Shown: positions 1-6,846 of the stretch, one piece after another
How positions within the stretch are numbered: position 1 is the stretch's first letter
Layout of the letters: each line of letters begins with the position of its first letter
Position numbers and translations under genes: made by a program
Notes under the pieces: model-generated
Told to the model about the DNA's origin: nothing
What the model saw: the letters and a program-made list of their open reading frames with translations, nothing else
The model's database searches: none
Source of the DNA: Bacteroidales bacterium
Lineage (GTDB): Bacteria > Bacteroidota > Bacteroidia > Bacteroidales > UBA932
Length of the DNA stretch: 41,671 nt
Reading direction: 5' to 3'
Assembly: GCA_017480345.1 (NCBI GenBank)
Contig: JAFVAU010000003.1
Location: 1 to 41,671 of the forward strand

Positions 1-1
1 G

Positions 2-337
2 GAGAATCTGGACCGGGCTTTCAATCTGGCCGACCGGAGTGCCTATGAGTATTCGCAGGACCTGGCCGAAAAGGGATACTATTCGCGCCTGGTATCGGCC
101 AATATCTCCCAGCAGATGATTGTTGACTCGGTGAAGTTCGTCTCGACGGCATACCCTTATCAGGTGCGCACTTACGCGAGGCAGTATGTGGTGCGCGAGA
201 GCACCGTTAGCCAGTATTCGTTTGTGAGTACCTGCCAGCTGATTAACGCCGGGCGCTCGGACGTGAACCCCCACGGGCTCATCATCGAGAAGTTCAAAGT
301 CGTCGAGAATAACCTTGTAGAGACCCGTAAGCGATGA
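2..337 (+). CDS. traK: TraK, conjugative transposon protein, 3' part only
   Basis: This is the C-terminal part (111 codons visible) of the TraK protein of Bacteroides conjugative transposons; the start lies left of the window. The readable frame begins at base 2 and runs to the TGA at 335-337. The visible residues include a beta-rich VirB8-like tail (VKFVSTAYPYQVRTYARQYV, then an INAGRSDVNPHG segment), which is typical of TraK in this family. TraK is an inner-membrane component of the mating channel, counted as VirB8-like (family knowledge). It is the first visible gene of a + strand operon traK-traL-traM-traN, and its stop overlaps the next start (ATGA at 334-337), so translation is probably coupled. 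Identity is secure from context; only the N-terminus is unseen. Confidence 0.88.
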   Translation, partial: ENLDRAFNLADRSAYEYSQDLAEKGYYSRLVSANISQQMIVDSVKFVSTAYPYQVRTYARQYVVRESTVSQYSFVSTCQLINAGRSDVNPHGLIIEKFKVVENNLVETRKR

Positions 338-450
338 AAGAACTGAGGAATGACTCGCGCATCGTGCGCATCGGCGCCTATGTGTGCATCGCCCTTTCCG
401 TCGTGGGGGCCATCTGGTATATCTATCGTGCAATCTCTTTAATCCATTGA
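334..450 (+). CDS. traL: TraL, short single-pass membrane protein of the transfer operon
   Basis: This is a 38-aa ORF that starts with the ATG overlapping the traK stop and ends at TGA 448-450, 4 nt before traM. It has a charged N-terminus (MKELRNDSRIVRIG), then one hydrophobic helix (roughly residues 14-28), then a short tail. Size, position and topology match the small TraL protein encoded between traK and traM in Bacteroides conjugative transposons. No catalytic motif is visible or expected; it probably acts as a small inner-membrane part of the secretion channel. The call rests mainly on synteny, since the protein is too short for motif evidence. Confidence 0.75.
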   Translation: MKELRNDSRIVRIGAYVCIALSVVGAIWYIYRAISLIH

Positions 451-454
451 CGTT

Positions 455-1555
455 ATGCAACTTGACAAAAAGAAACAGGCCTTGCTCTTTGGCGCCATCT
501 GCGTGCTGGTGATAGGCTTTCTGATATTTGTTTTTATCTCCCAGTTCGGAGGCGGCAGCAAGGCTCCGGCCGAGGAAAGCGTGACTGCCACCATCCCGGA
601 CGGAGAGGCCCAGAAGATGTCGGATTCCAAGTCCGAGGCATTCCGTGGACGCGTGTCTACGGAAGATTACTTCGCCGAACTGGGAATGCTGACCGATGAA
701 GAGGAAATCTCGCTGGTTTCTTCTGAAGGAAAGCCCACGACCCAAACCGGCAGTGCACCGGCCATGACGCAGGAGCAGAGCGATGAGGCGGCCGTGGCAA
801 GGACTTTCGGGACTCCGCCACCGCCTTCGTCATATTCGTCTTCAACCCCTTCTCGGCGCTCTTCCGGGGGCGGCGGCTCCGCGTCCCGGCCGATGACGGA
901 ACAGGAGCGACTGGACTATGACCGCCGGCGTGCGGAAATGGTGCGGGATGTATTGACTGGAGGCGCTCCAGAGGAAGCTCCGACTGAGGCGCCGAAACCG
1001 GAACCCCAGTCCATCGACCTGTCGGCCGTGGGCTCTTCAGACGGCATAATCTCCTCACTGGATGATGATTTTGAGGACGCTGCCGTACAGTACGAGGGCG
1101 CCAAGCGGCCCTTCAAGTGCATGTTCGTCCGGGACCAGAAGATTACATCCGGCCAGCGCGTCACCTTGCGCCTGCTGGAGGATTACAACCAGGACGGCGT
1201 GCGCATCCCGGCAAACACCCACCTTGCCGCCATCTGCAAAATCGGCGACCGGCTTGAGCTACAGGTGCGTTCCCTGGAGATGAACGGCCGCATCATCCCG
1301 CTGGCGCTGGATGCCTACGACACAGACGGTCTGCAGGGCATCTACTGCCCGGAGACATCGGCTTCCAAGAACAGCCGCACCGCCACCAACGACGCCATCT
1401 CCACCGCCGGGACCACTTTCGGGGGCCTTGTGGGAGACATCGCTTCCACGGTCATCCGTACCGGCGCCACCATCGCCAAGAGCGCCTCGGGAGAGGTGTC
1501 CGTCTCGGTCGTGAGCGGCTATGAGTTTTACCTTGTAAAGTGCGAAAGACGATGA
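455..1555 (+). CDS. traM: TraM, conjugative transposon protein
   Basis: A 366-aa protein. The N-terminus is cytoplasmic (MQLDKKKQ), followed by a single transmembrane helix at about residues 9-29, a long low-complexity region rich in Pro, Ser, Gly, Glu and Ala (about 35-190), and a compact conserved C-terminal domain (about 205-366) with segments such as RVTLRLLEDYNQDGVRIPAN and LEMNGRIIPLALDAYDTDG. This architecture is that of TraM of Bacteroides conjugative elements, a VirB10-like periplasm-spanning component (family knowledge). It starts 4 nt after traL, and its stop overlaps the preferred traN start (ATGA at 1552-1555). Nothing suggests truncation. Confidence 0.9.
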   Translation: MQLDKKKQALLFGAICVLVIGFLIFVFISQFGGGSKAPAEESVTATIPDGEAQKMSDSKSEAFRGRVSTEDYFAELGMLTDEEEISLVSSEGKPTTQTGSAPAMTQEQSDEAAVARTFGTPPPPSSYSSSTPSRRSSGGGGSASRPMTEQERLDYDRRRAEMVRDVLTGGAPEEAPTEAPKPEPQSIDLSAVGSSDGIISSLDDDFEDAAVQYEGAKRPFKCMFVRDQKITSGQRVTLRLLEDYNQDGVRIPANTHLAAICKIGDRLELQVRSLEMNGRIIPLALDAYDTDGLQGIYCPETSASKNSRTATNDAISTAGTTFGGLVGDIASTVIRTGATIAKSASGEVSVSVVSGYEFYLVKCERR

Positions 1556-2382
1556 AAACAAAACTTCTGATTGCCATTCTCCTGCTTGGGTGGCTATGCT
1601 CCGAAATCGCCTCTGCGCAGGCCCCAGATACGCTTTTTATCTCCACTACACAGGTGGTCCATATCCGTTTCGGCTCTGAACTCAAGTACGTCAATCTGGG
1701 CAACAAAGCCATCGTCGCGAAGATAGTCGACGGCAGCAAGGACTACGTGGCCGTCAAGGCCCGCGAGCCCTTCGACATTTGCACCTCGATGTCCTGTCTG
1801 GAGAGCACCGGCGTCATGCACACCTTCCTGGTCGCGTACCGGGAACACCCGCAGCGGCTTGACATCGACACGCGCCCTGTGGCTCCCGTCCGTCAGGACG
1901 AATCATCTCTTTCTTTCTCATCTTCCTCCCATGCCGACGGGGCTCCGTCGGCATCACCTCCCATTCCTTTTGAAGAACTTGTGACTATGAAACCCGAACT
2001 CTGCCACCTCGGCACCAGCGGCTACGGAATAGACATCCTCTGTGAGAATATCTTCTACAAGGATGACGTTCTCTTCCTGCTGATTTCCCTCCGCAACGGC
2101 TCGGCGGTCAGTTACGGCCTGTCCGACCCGCGCTTCTCCGTGGAGAGCAAGCGCCGCACCAAGCGCGGCCTCCAATACGAGAAAGCCGTCTTCCCACGGA
2201 ATGCCTATGGGCTGGGTGTCACCGCCCCCGAGGCCACCGCGAAGATGGTCTTCACCTTCGACAAAGTGTCCCTCACCCGGGGACAGGTCTTCCGAATCTA
2301 TTTCTACGAAAAAGGCGGGGCCAGGAACTTCGTCCTGACCCTGTCCCAGCGGGATGTAAATGGTGCGATAAGGTTGAACTGA
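1552..2382 (+). CDS. traN: TraN (DUF4138), conjugative transposon outer-membrane/periplasmic protein
   Basis: A 276-aa protein with a Sec signal peptide (MKTKLLIAILLLGWLCSEIA, likely cleaved after SAQA), followed by a TraN/DUF4138 core with motifs such as TTQVVHIRFGSELKYVNLG. TraN is usually considered a VirB9-like part of the outer-membrane ring. I chose ATG 1552, which overlaps the traM stop, over an in-frame GTG at 1540, because it gives a clean signal peptide and keeps the ATGA coupling seen throughout this operon. It is the last tra gene here: no traO, traP or traQ follows, and the next gene points the other way. A hairpin at 2510-2553 follows. Confidence 0.87.
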   Translation: MKTKLLIAILLLGWLCSEIASAQAPDTLFISTTQVVHIRFGSELKYVNLGNKAIVAKIVDGSKDYVAVKAREPFDICTSMSCLESTGVMHTFLVAYREHPQRLDIDTRPVAPVRQDESSLSFSSSSHADGAPSASPPIPFEELVTMKPELCHLGTSGYGIDILCENIFYKDDVLFLLISLRNGSAVSYGLSDPRFSVESKRRTKRGLQYEKAVFPRNAYGLGVTAPEATAKMVFTFDKVSLTRGQVFRIYFYEKGGARNFVLTLSQRDVNGAIRLN

Positions 2383-2509
2383 AAGAGAGTTTGAGTTTAC
2401 AAGTAGTATCCGCATTTAGCTCCCTACGTAGACCAGCCGTTGTTTTGAAAAACGGGCTTGTATCACCCTTAGAAGCCGAAAAAAGTTCGATAATTTAAAT
2501 GGGTAGTCT

Positions 2510-2553
2510 ACAAAGAAAGAAGTTGCTGAAAAATCAGCAACTTCTTTCTTTGT
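2510..2553. terminator. Perfect 20-bp inverted repeat, probable bidirectional terminator
   Basis: Arms 2510-2529 and 2534-2553 are perfect reverse complements, 20 bp each, separated by an AAAA loop. The hairpin lies between the convergent traN and the 2627-4333 gene and carries A/T-rich ends on both sides, so it could terminate both transcripts. Its stem resembles the hairpins next to the tRNA-Asp repeats at 38.6 and 41.5 kb (all have CTTTC near the base and GCTGA/TCAGC near the loop in two of three), but they are not copies of each other. Confidence 0.7.
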
Positions 2554-2557
2554 AAAG

Positions 2558-2592
2558 GAGTCTTACGACTCACTGGGGGCCTAATCCCCCAG
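2558..2592. repeat. Nested short palindromes (REP-like) after the transfer operon
   Basis: Two adjacent perfect small inverted repeats are present: GAGTC-ttac-GACTC (2558-2571) and CTGGGGG-cctaat-CCCCCAG (2573-2592). They are followed by a C-rich run and TCGCTTCGCTCC. The rest of the 2383-2626 intergenic stretch holds the 20-bp hairpin and a weaker AGCCGTT/AACGGGCT hairpin near 2432-2456; I see no gene in it. The style matches dispersed palindromic repeats seen elsewhere in this window, but this sequence is not a copy of the ATGCCCGG family. Confidence 0.5.
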
Positions 2593-2626
2593 CCCCCCTG
2601 GGTCGCTTCGCTCCGGAAAAGATTGG

Positions 2627-4333
2627 TTAAAATAACTCCAGCTGTATTATTCCTCCATCCAGCTTTGACTCAAGCCGGATAAGTTCAGACAACTCCTCCT
2701 CTGTCAGCTGTTCTTTACGCCTCTGGCTCCGGATATTGGACAGGAAGCGGGCCAGGCGGGTTTCCTCCGGATTGTCGCACACTTTTGGCATATACCCATG
2801 ACGCGAGATAAAGTTGTCAATCAGGCCGATGCTTTCAGAGAAGCTTCTCCTTTCTGACTGTGACCGCACATGCTGCTTATAGCCCTCCGGAATATCATCG
2901 GCCGAATAGGATAGATATGATACCCCGTCCTTCCAGAGAATGCGGAAGGATTTTTCACTTTCCAGCATCAAATTGCAGATGATATTCTCATCCGATGACA
3001 TCGGGCGAAACCGGCGGACATATTCATACACATCCTTGGATGGGACTATATGATTCTCGCTCGCATCCAGGCATTCCCGTACGAAGGAACGGATGGTCCC
3101 GCCACGGGCACTTCCATCTATCCATTCGGCAAGGGAATATACCCCTGTCCGGCCATGTGGGACTATTCTGGGATTCACATGAATGTTGCCCCGGATTTTC
3201 AGGCGGTCGGTCTTCCGGTCCGGGTAGCGCCGGGCGTATTCCTGCATGATTTCTTCTATGGAAAGCGGTCGGCCAGCATCACGGATTATGTCTTCCATAA
3301 TGTCTGAGCGGTTCTTGTCGGCATTTGGAGGAAGAATCAGGAAGTCATTCTCTCTTTCCCAACCATAGCGAAGGAAGGCCAGGACGGAACAAAGGTCTTT
3401 CACTTCCGTGGAACCTTCAGGGAGAGGTTCCCTTTGTGGATCCAGACGCTTCCGGGCATTCAAGCTTTCGATGACGGAGAGGTAGGCATTATAGTCAAAA
3501 AAATCGGCCATAGCCTTTGGGATGGCAGCCACAAAGGCATCGTCCGTGCCGCCCTTGAACTTCACCACAAGGCTGTCCTCGGCATTGCCCACGACCATAA
3601 GTGTTTTATACGCGTTGCCGATAATGAACCTGATAAAGTTCGCGTTGAATGCTGTTCCTTCTGCCTTATTGACTTTATCTGCCAAATTAATATCCAAGCA
3701 GTCGTAAGGGCAGTCACCGCCTATCATAAGACCCTGCAGGAAAACGGTCAATTCCTTGAAAAGACGCACCCTGATTTGCCGGGCCCGTTCTCCGGTGATG
3801 CCAAGATGTCCGGCCATTTCGGTCAGCGTCTTGTCCCGGCCCTCTTGCCAAAAATCAAATGCCTGGCTGTAGATGTACCGTTCCCTTTCTTCCCGGGATG
3901 AGAGCCATGCTTGGACGAATGCCGTCACGGGGAAATAGCCCAGAGATTGCTCCAACTGCAGAAGGTACTCTCCCGCCTTGCCGGTGATTCCATATTTGCC
4001 GATGCGGGCTTTCTTCTGATAAGTATCCCACTCTTCCATGCCCGGAGTGTCTTTGTGACCTTCTAACAAAGCAAGGATTCCGGAAGAAAAAACTGCCAGC
4101 TCGGCGAGCGTTTTCCCACCCAGCCGGTCATGGCTGTTATCCCAAGAGAAACGCGGATCCATTAGGGTATAGGCCAATGTGGCCACATCCCCGGCGCACT
4201 GTGCATATAACGCTCTGAAAGCATCCTGCCCCCTTTTGGAAAGACCCGATGCCATCTCCAGTATTTCAGGCTCAAGGTCCTGAATATGCCCGACATGGCT
4301 ATCGGCCCACAATGAATGATAACTCATACTCAA
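2627..4333 (-). CDS. Sigma-like HTH / HARE-HTH multidomain protein
   Basis: A 568-aa protein with several DNA-binding-type regions. Residues about 170-195 form a sigma-70 region-4-like helix-turn-helix (AGHLGITGERARQIRVRLF). Residues about 344-404 resemble a HARE-HTH winged helix (IMEDIIRDAGRPLSIEEIM, with a terminal GVYSLAEW strand), and residues about 413-476 look like a second, more diverged copy. The C-terminus (about 495-555) resembles the helicase-associated domain (GYMPKVCDNPEETRLARFL). There is no sigma region 2, so it is unlikely to be a complete sigma factor. Such proteins occur in Bacteroidetes, often in accessory DNA, and have no settled role; a regulator or an associate of a DNA-processing system is my inference. 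It is convergent with traN. A -7 box lies at 4448-4455, about 115 nt upstream. Confidence 0.6.
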   Translation of the reverse strand: MSMSYHSLWADSHVGHIQDLEPEILEMASGLSKRGQDAFRALYAQCAGDVATLAYTLMDPRFSWDNSHDRLGGKTLAELAVFSSGILALLEGHKDTPGMEEWDTYQKKARIGKYGITGKAGEYLLQLEQSLGYFPVTAFVQAWLSSREERERYIYSQAFDFWQEGRDKTLTEMAGHLGITGERARQIRVRLFKELTVFLQGLMIGGDCPYDCLDINLADKVNKAEGTAFNANFIRFIIGNAYKTLMVVGNAEDSLVVKFKGGTDDAFVAAIPKAMADFFDYNAYLSVIESLNARKRLDPQREPLPEGSTEVKDLCSVLAFLRYGWERENDFLILPPNADKNRSDIMEDIIRDAGRPLSIEEIMQEYARRYPDRKTDRLKIRGNIHVNPRIVPHGRTGVYSLAEWIDGSARGGTIRSFVRECLDASENHIVPSKDVYEYVRRFRPMSSDENIICNLMLESEKSFRILWKDGVSYLSYSADDIPEGYKQHVRSQSERRSFSESIGLIDNFISRHGYMPKVCDNPEETRLARFLSNIRSQRRKEQLTEEELSELIRLESKLDGGIIQLELF

Positions 4334-4447
4334 ACACTTATGACTTCCAAACGACTACTACATGCTCTGAATCCCGTCATCATAACCTTTCCCTTCCTAA
4401 AAAACCGATTTTTTCATAAGATTTACTTCTATTTGCTTTATAATCTG

Positions 4448-4455
4448 CAAATTTA
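4448..4455 (-). promoter_or_regulatory. -7 box for the sigma-like/HARE-HTH gene
   Basis: On the minus strand the sequence reads TAAATTTG, matching the Bacteroidetes -7 consensus TAnnTTTG. It lies 114 nt before the start codon at 4333, implying a leader of roughly 110 nt. No good -33 box at the usual spacing is seen, so the call is tentative. Confidence 0.4.
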
Positions 4456-4648
4456 CTAAAAAGGAAGATTCCGAAAAAGAGTTGAGAGCATTTATCGGCG
4501 GAGCATAAAAATTGGAGTCATATGACGCTTTGCATATCGGCCGGAATTTTAACAGGGTGTCGCAGGTCCCCGAAAATTAGCTGACCGGCGACGGGGAAAT
4601 GCACAAGGGGCCGATAAGTGTCGCCGGTGGGAGAAAAAATGAGGACCC

Positions 4649-4700
4649 GCAACGGTACGCACCCGCACCTGCGACGGTACACACCCTCACCTGCAACGCA
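4649..4700. repeat. 22-bp imperfect tandem repeat, 2.4 copies
   Basis: Units 4649-4670 and 4671-4692 differ at three positions, and a partial third copy (GCAACGCA) follows at 4693-4700. It sits just downstream of the FMN-binding protein gene (minus strand, stop at 4730), in a 396-bp stretch (4334-4729) where I see no gene. It could be a decayed spacer repeat or a protein-binding array. Confidence 0.6.
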
Positions 4701-4729
4701 TCACTGCCAGTCAAGGCAAAACAGCCCCT

Positions 4730-5104
4730 CTACTTGCTCTGGAGGTAGTAGGTGAGGCCGGAGCGGACGTTGGAGATGAGGCCTTCGGAGGAGTAGGTGG
4801 CGCCGGAGACGGCATCCACTTCCAGGGAGACGGCCTCGGAGGCGGGAAGGCCGTTCCAGACGGTGGAGAGCTTTTCCATCACCAGATTCCAGTAGGAAGG
4901 CGTCTCGGTGTTGGGAAGGGCCTCTATCTTGCTCACGTGCTCCTGCGCGTCCAGGTAGATGATGACGGGCGTGGGGCCGAAGCAGCCTTCATCGGCCTTG
5001 AGGGTGGTGGTATTGATGGTGACGGTGCCATCGGCCTGCTTCTTTACAGGGCTGGTGGTGGCGGCAAGGGCCAGGAGGCTGGCAATAAGTATAAAGCGTT
5101 TCAT
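4730..5104 (-). CDS. Secreted FMN-binding domain protein
   Basis: A 124-aa protein with a signal peptide (MKRFILIASLLALAAT) and a single FMN-binding domain of the NqrC/RnfG type. The motif DAVSGATYSS near the C-terminus (about residues 98-107) is the [S/T]GAT signature whose Thr receives FMN through a phosphoester bond made by ApbE (family knowledge). The mature protein should sit outside the cytoplasmic membrane and carry electrons; its partner is not evident, though the nqr operon lies 4 kb away. It is transcribed divergently from glnA; its -7 box TACCTTTG is at 5124-5131 (minus), with a TTGG about 21 nt upstream. Full length for a one-domain member. Confidence 0.8.
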   Translation of the reverse strand: MKRFILIASLLALAATTSPVKKQADGTVTINTTTLKADEGCFGPTPVIIYLDAQEHVSKIEALPNTETPSYWNLVMEKLSTVWNGLPASEAVSLEVDAVSGATYSSEGLISNVRSGLTYYLQSK

Positions 5105-5123
5105 AGCGATTCAATTTCCGGCA

Positions 5124-5179
5124 CAAAGGTACAAATTTTTTCCGGGTATTGTCCAATCGAAAGGGAATCGGTATCTTTG
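5124..5179. promoter_or_regulatory. Divergent promoter pair, FMN-binding gene / glnA
   Basis: Minus strand: TACCTTTG at 5124-5131, reading toward the FMN-binding gene. Plus strand: TATCTTTG at 5172-5179 with TTGT at 5149-5152 exactly 19 nt upstream, reading toward glnA at 5197. Both match the Bacteroidetes -33/-7 pattern. The promoters face apart within 92 bp, so one regulator could act on both. Confidence 0.7.
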
Positions 5180-5196
5180 CATACCAATTTATAACC

Positions 5197-6711
5197 ATGG
5201 ACAAGAAAATAGCACTGAATCCTAACGAAGTGGTGGCTTTCCTGGAGAAAGCGCCCCGGGAATTTACCCGCGAAGACATGCTCTCCTTCATTGAAGAAAA
5301 GGGCATCCGCATGATAGATTTCATGTATCCGGCCGAAGACGGGCGCGTGAAGACGCTCAACTTCACCGTGAACAACCTGGAATACGCAGAGACCATCCTC
5401 ACCGAAGGCGAGCGGGTGGACGGCTCCAGCCTCTTCCCCTCCTTCATCGAGGCCGGCAACTCGGACCTCTATGTGATCCCCCGCTACCGCACCGCCTTTG
5501 TGGATCCCTTCAACGAGATTCCCACCCTGTGCTTCCTCTGCGGCTTCTTCAACAAGGACGGAGAACCCTTCGACTGCGCCCCCCACGCCACCCTCATGCG
5601 GGCCGAGAAAGCCTTCGAGGCCTCTACCGGCATGCAGTTCGAGGCCATGGGAGAACTGGAATACTATGTAATCTGCGAGGAAGACGCCCTGTTCCCCGCC
5701 ACGGACCAGAAGGGTTATCATGAGAGCGAACCCTTCGCCAAACTGAACGACTTCCGCCGCGAATGCATGGACCACGTGGCCAAGACCGGCGGCCAGATCA
5801 AATACGGCCACTCCGAGGTGGGCAACTTCACCCTGGACGGCAAGGTGTACGAGCAGAACGAGATAGAGTTCCTCCCCTGCCCCCTGGACACCGCGGCCGA
5901 CCAGCTCCTGCTGGCCAAGTGGGTGATCCGCAACCTGGCCTATCGCTATGGCCTGGACGTGAGCTTCGCCCCCAAGATCACCACCGGCAAGGCCGGCAGC
6001 GGCATGCACATCCACATGCGCCTGATGAAAGACGGACGCAACGTTACGCTGGGGGCCGATAACAAACTTTCCGAGGAAGCCCGCCGCGCCATCGCCGGCC
6101 TGATGACCTATGCCCCGTCCATCACCGCTTTCGGCAACAAGAACCCCACCTCCTACTTCCGTCTGGTACCCCATCAGGAAGCCCCCACCAACGTGTGCTG
6201 GGGAGACTGCAACCGCAGCGCCCTGGTCCGCGTGCCGCTGGGCTGGAGCGCCGGCGTGGACATGTGCTCCAAGGCCAACCCGCTGGAGAAGGCCGCCGCC
6301 CGTGACACCACCGCCAAGCAAACCTTCGAGATGCGTTCCCCGGACTGCAGCGCAGACATCTACCAGCTCATGGCCGGCCTTTGCGTAGCCGCCCGGAAGG
6401 GACTGGAGATGCCCGTGGAGCAGGCCCTCAAACTGGCCCAAGACACCTATGTGGACATGGATATCCACAAGAGCGAGAATGCCGACAGGCTCAAGACCCT
6501 GAAGCAACTTCCTACCTGCTGCATGGAAAGTGCCGCCTGTCTGGAGCAAGAACGCTCCGTTTATGAAGAGAAAGATGTCTTCCGCCCGCGGATGATTGAC
6601 GGTATCCTGAAAGCCCTCCGCTCCCACAATGATGAAAAACTGCATCAGGAAGCAAGGAACGATACCAAACTAATGAGACGTCTTGTAACGCAGTATTTCT
6701 ACTGCGGATAG
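5197..6711 (+). CDS. glnA: Glutamine synthetase (type I-like)
   Basis: A 504-aa enzyme that makes glutamine from glutamate, ammonia and ATP in the cytoplasm. The N-terminal beta-grasp domain contains the VDGSSLFPSF signature. The catalytic domain has the Glu-containing ELEYYV strand, GSGMHIHM (ATP/metal region), the NKNPTSYFRLVPHQEAP stretch and NRSALVRVP (substrate and phosphate binding). Its length fits a GSI-type enzyme with a C-terminal extension and is far shorter than GSIII (about 700 aa). I chose ATG 5197 over the upstream in-frame start at 5149 because the promoter box (5172-5179) lies between the two. That leaves a leader of only about 13 nt with no Shine-Dalgarno. A strong terminator follows at 6746-6776. 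Confidence 0.92.
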   Translation: MDKKIALNPNEVVAFLEKAPREFTREDMLSFIEEKGIRMIDFMYPAEDGRVKTLNFTVNNLEYAETILTEGERVDGSSLFPSFIEAGNSDLYVIPRYRTAFVDPFNEIPTLCFLCGFFNKDGEPFDCAPHATLMRAEKAFEASTGMQFEAMGELEYYVICEEDALFPATDQKGYHESEPFAKLNDFRRECMDHVAKTGGQIKYGHSEVGNFTLDGKVYEQNEIEFLPCPLDTAADQLLLAKWVIRNLAYRYGLDVSFAPKITTGKAGSGMHIHMRLMKDGRNVTLGADNKLSEEARRAIAGLMTYAPSITAFGNKNPTSYFRLVPHQEAPTNVCWGDCNRSALVRVPLGWSAGVDMCSKANPLEKAAARDTTAKQTFEMRSPDCSADIYQLMAGLCVAARKGLEMPVEQALKLAQDTYVDMDIHKSENADRLKTLKQLPTCCMESAACLEQERSVYEEKDVFRPRMIDGILKALRSHNDEKLHQEARNDTKLMRRLVTQYFYCG

Positions 6712-6745
6712 GATTATTTATCCCTGTACACTCTCCAAAAATTCA

Positions 6746-6776
6746 CTGGCCCGTCGCAATCACTGCGACGGGCCAG
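6746..6776. terminator. Hairpin terminator between glnA and uvrD
   Basis: Perfect 13-bp GC-rich arms, 6746-6758 and 6764-6776, with a 5-nt loop. The downstream + strand sequence is not a clean T-run, but position and stability fit termination of glnA. The opposite uvrD-like gene ends at 6847. Confidence 0.75.
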
Positions 6777-6846
6777 TTACTTAACCTAAACTTAAACTAT
6801 GAAAAACTTCGTTGCAAAAATAAATAAAAGCAAGGAATATAACAAG

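Noticed and set aside
4334-4729. Possible gene in the 396-bp gap
   Set aside because: No ORF with coding character on either strand; it contains a -7 box and a 22-bp tandem repeat only.
5101-6645. Long antisense ORF (514 codons) across glnA
   Set aside because: It is the mirror of a GC-rich coding frame; composition is His/Gly/Val-rich with no motif, and glnA on the other strand is certain.
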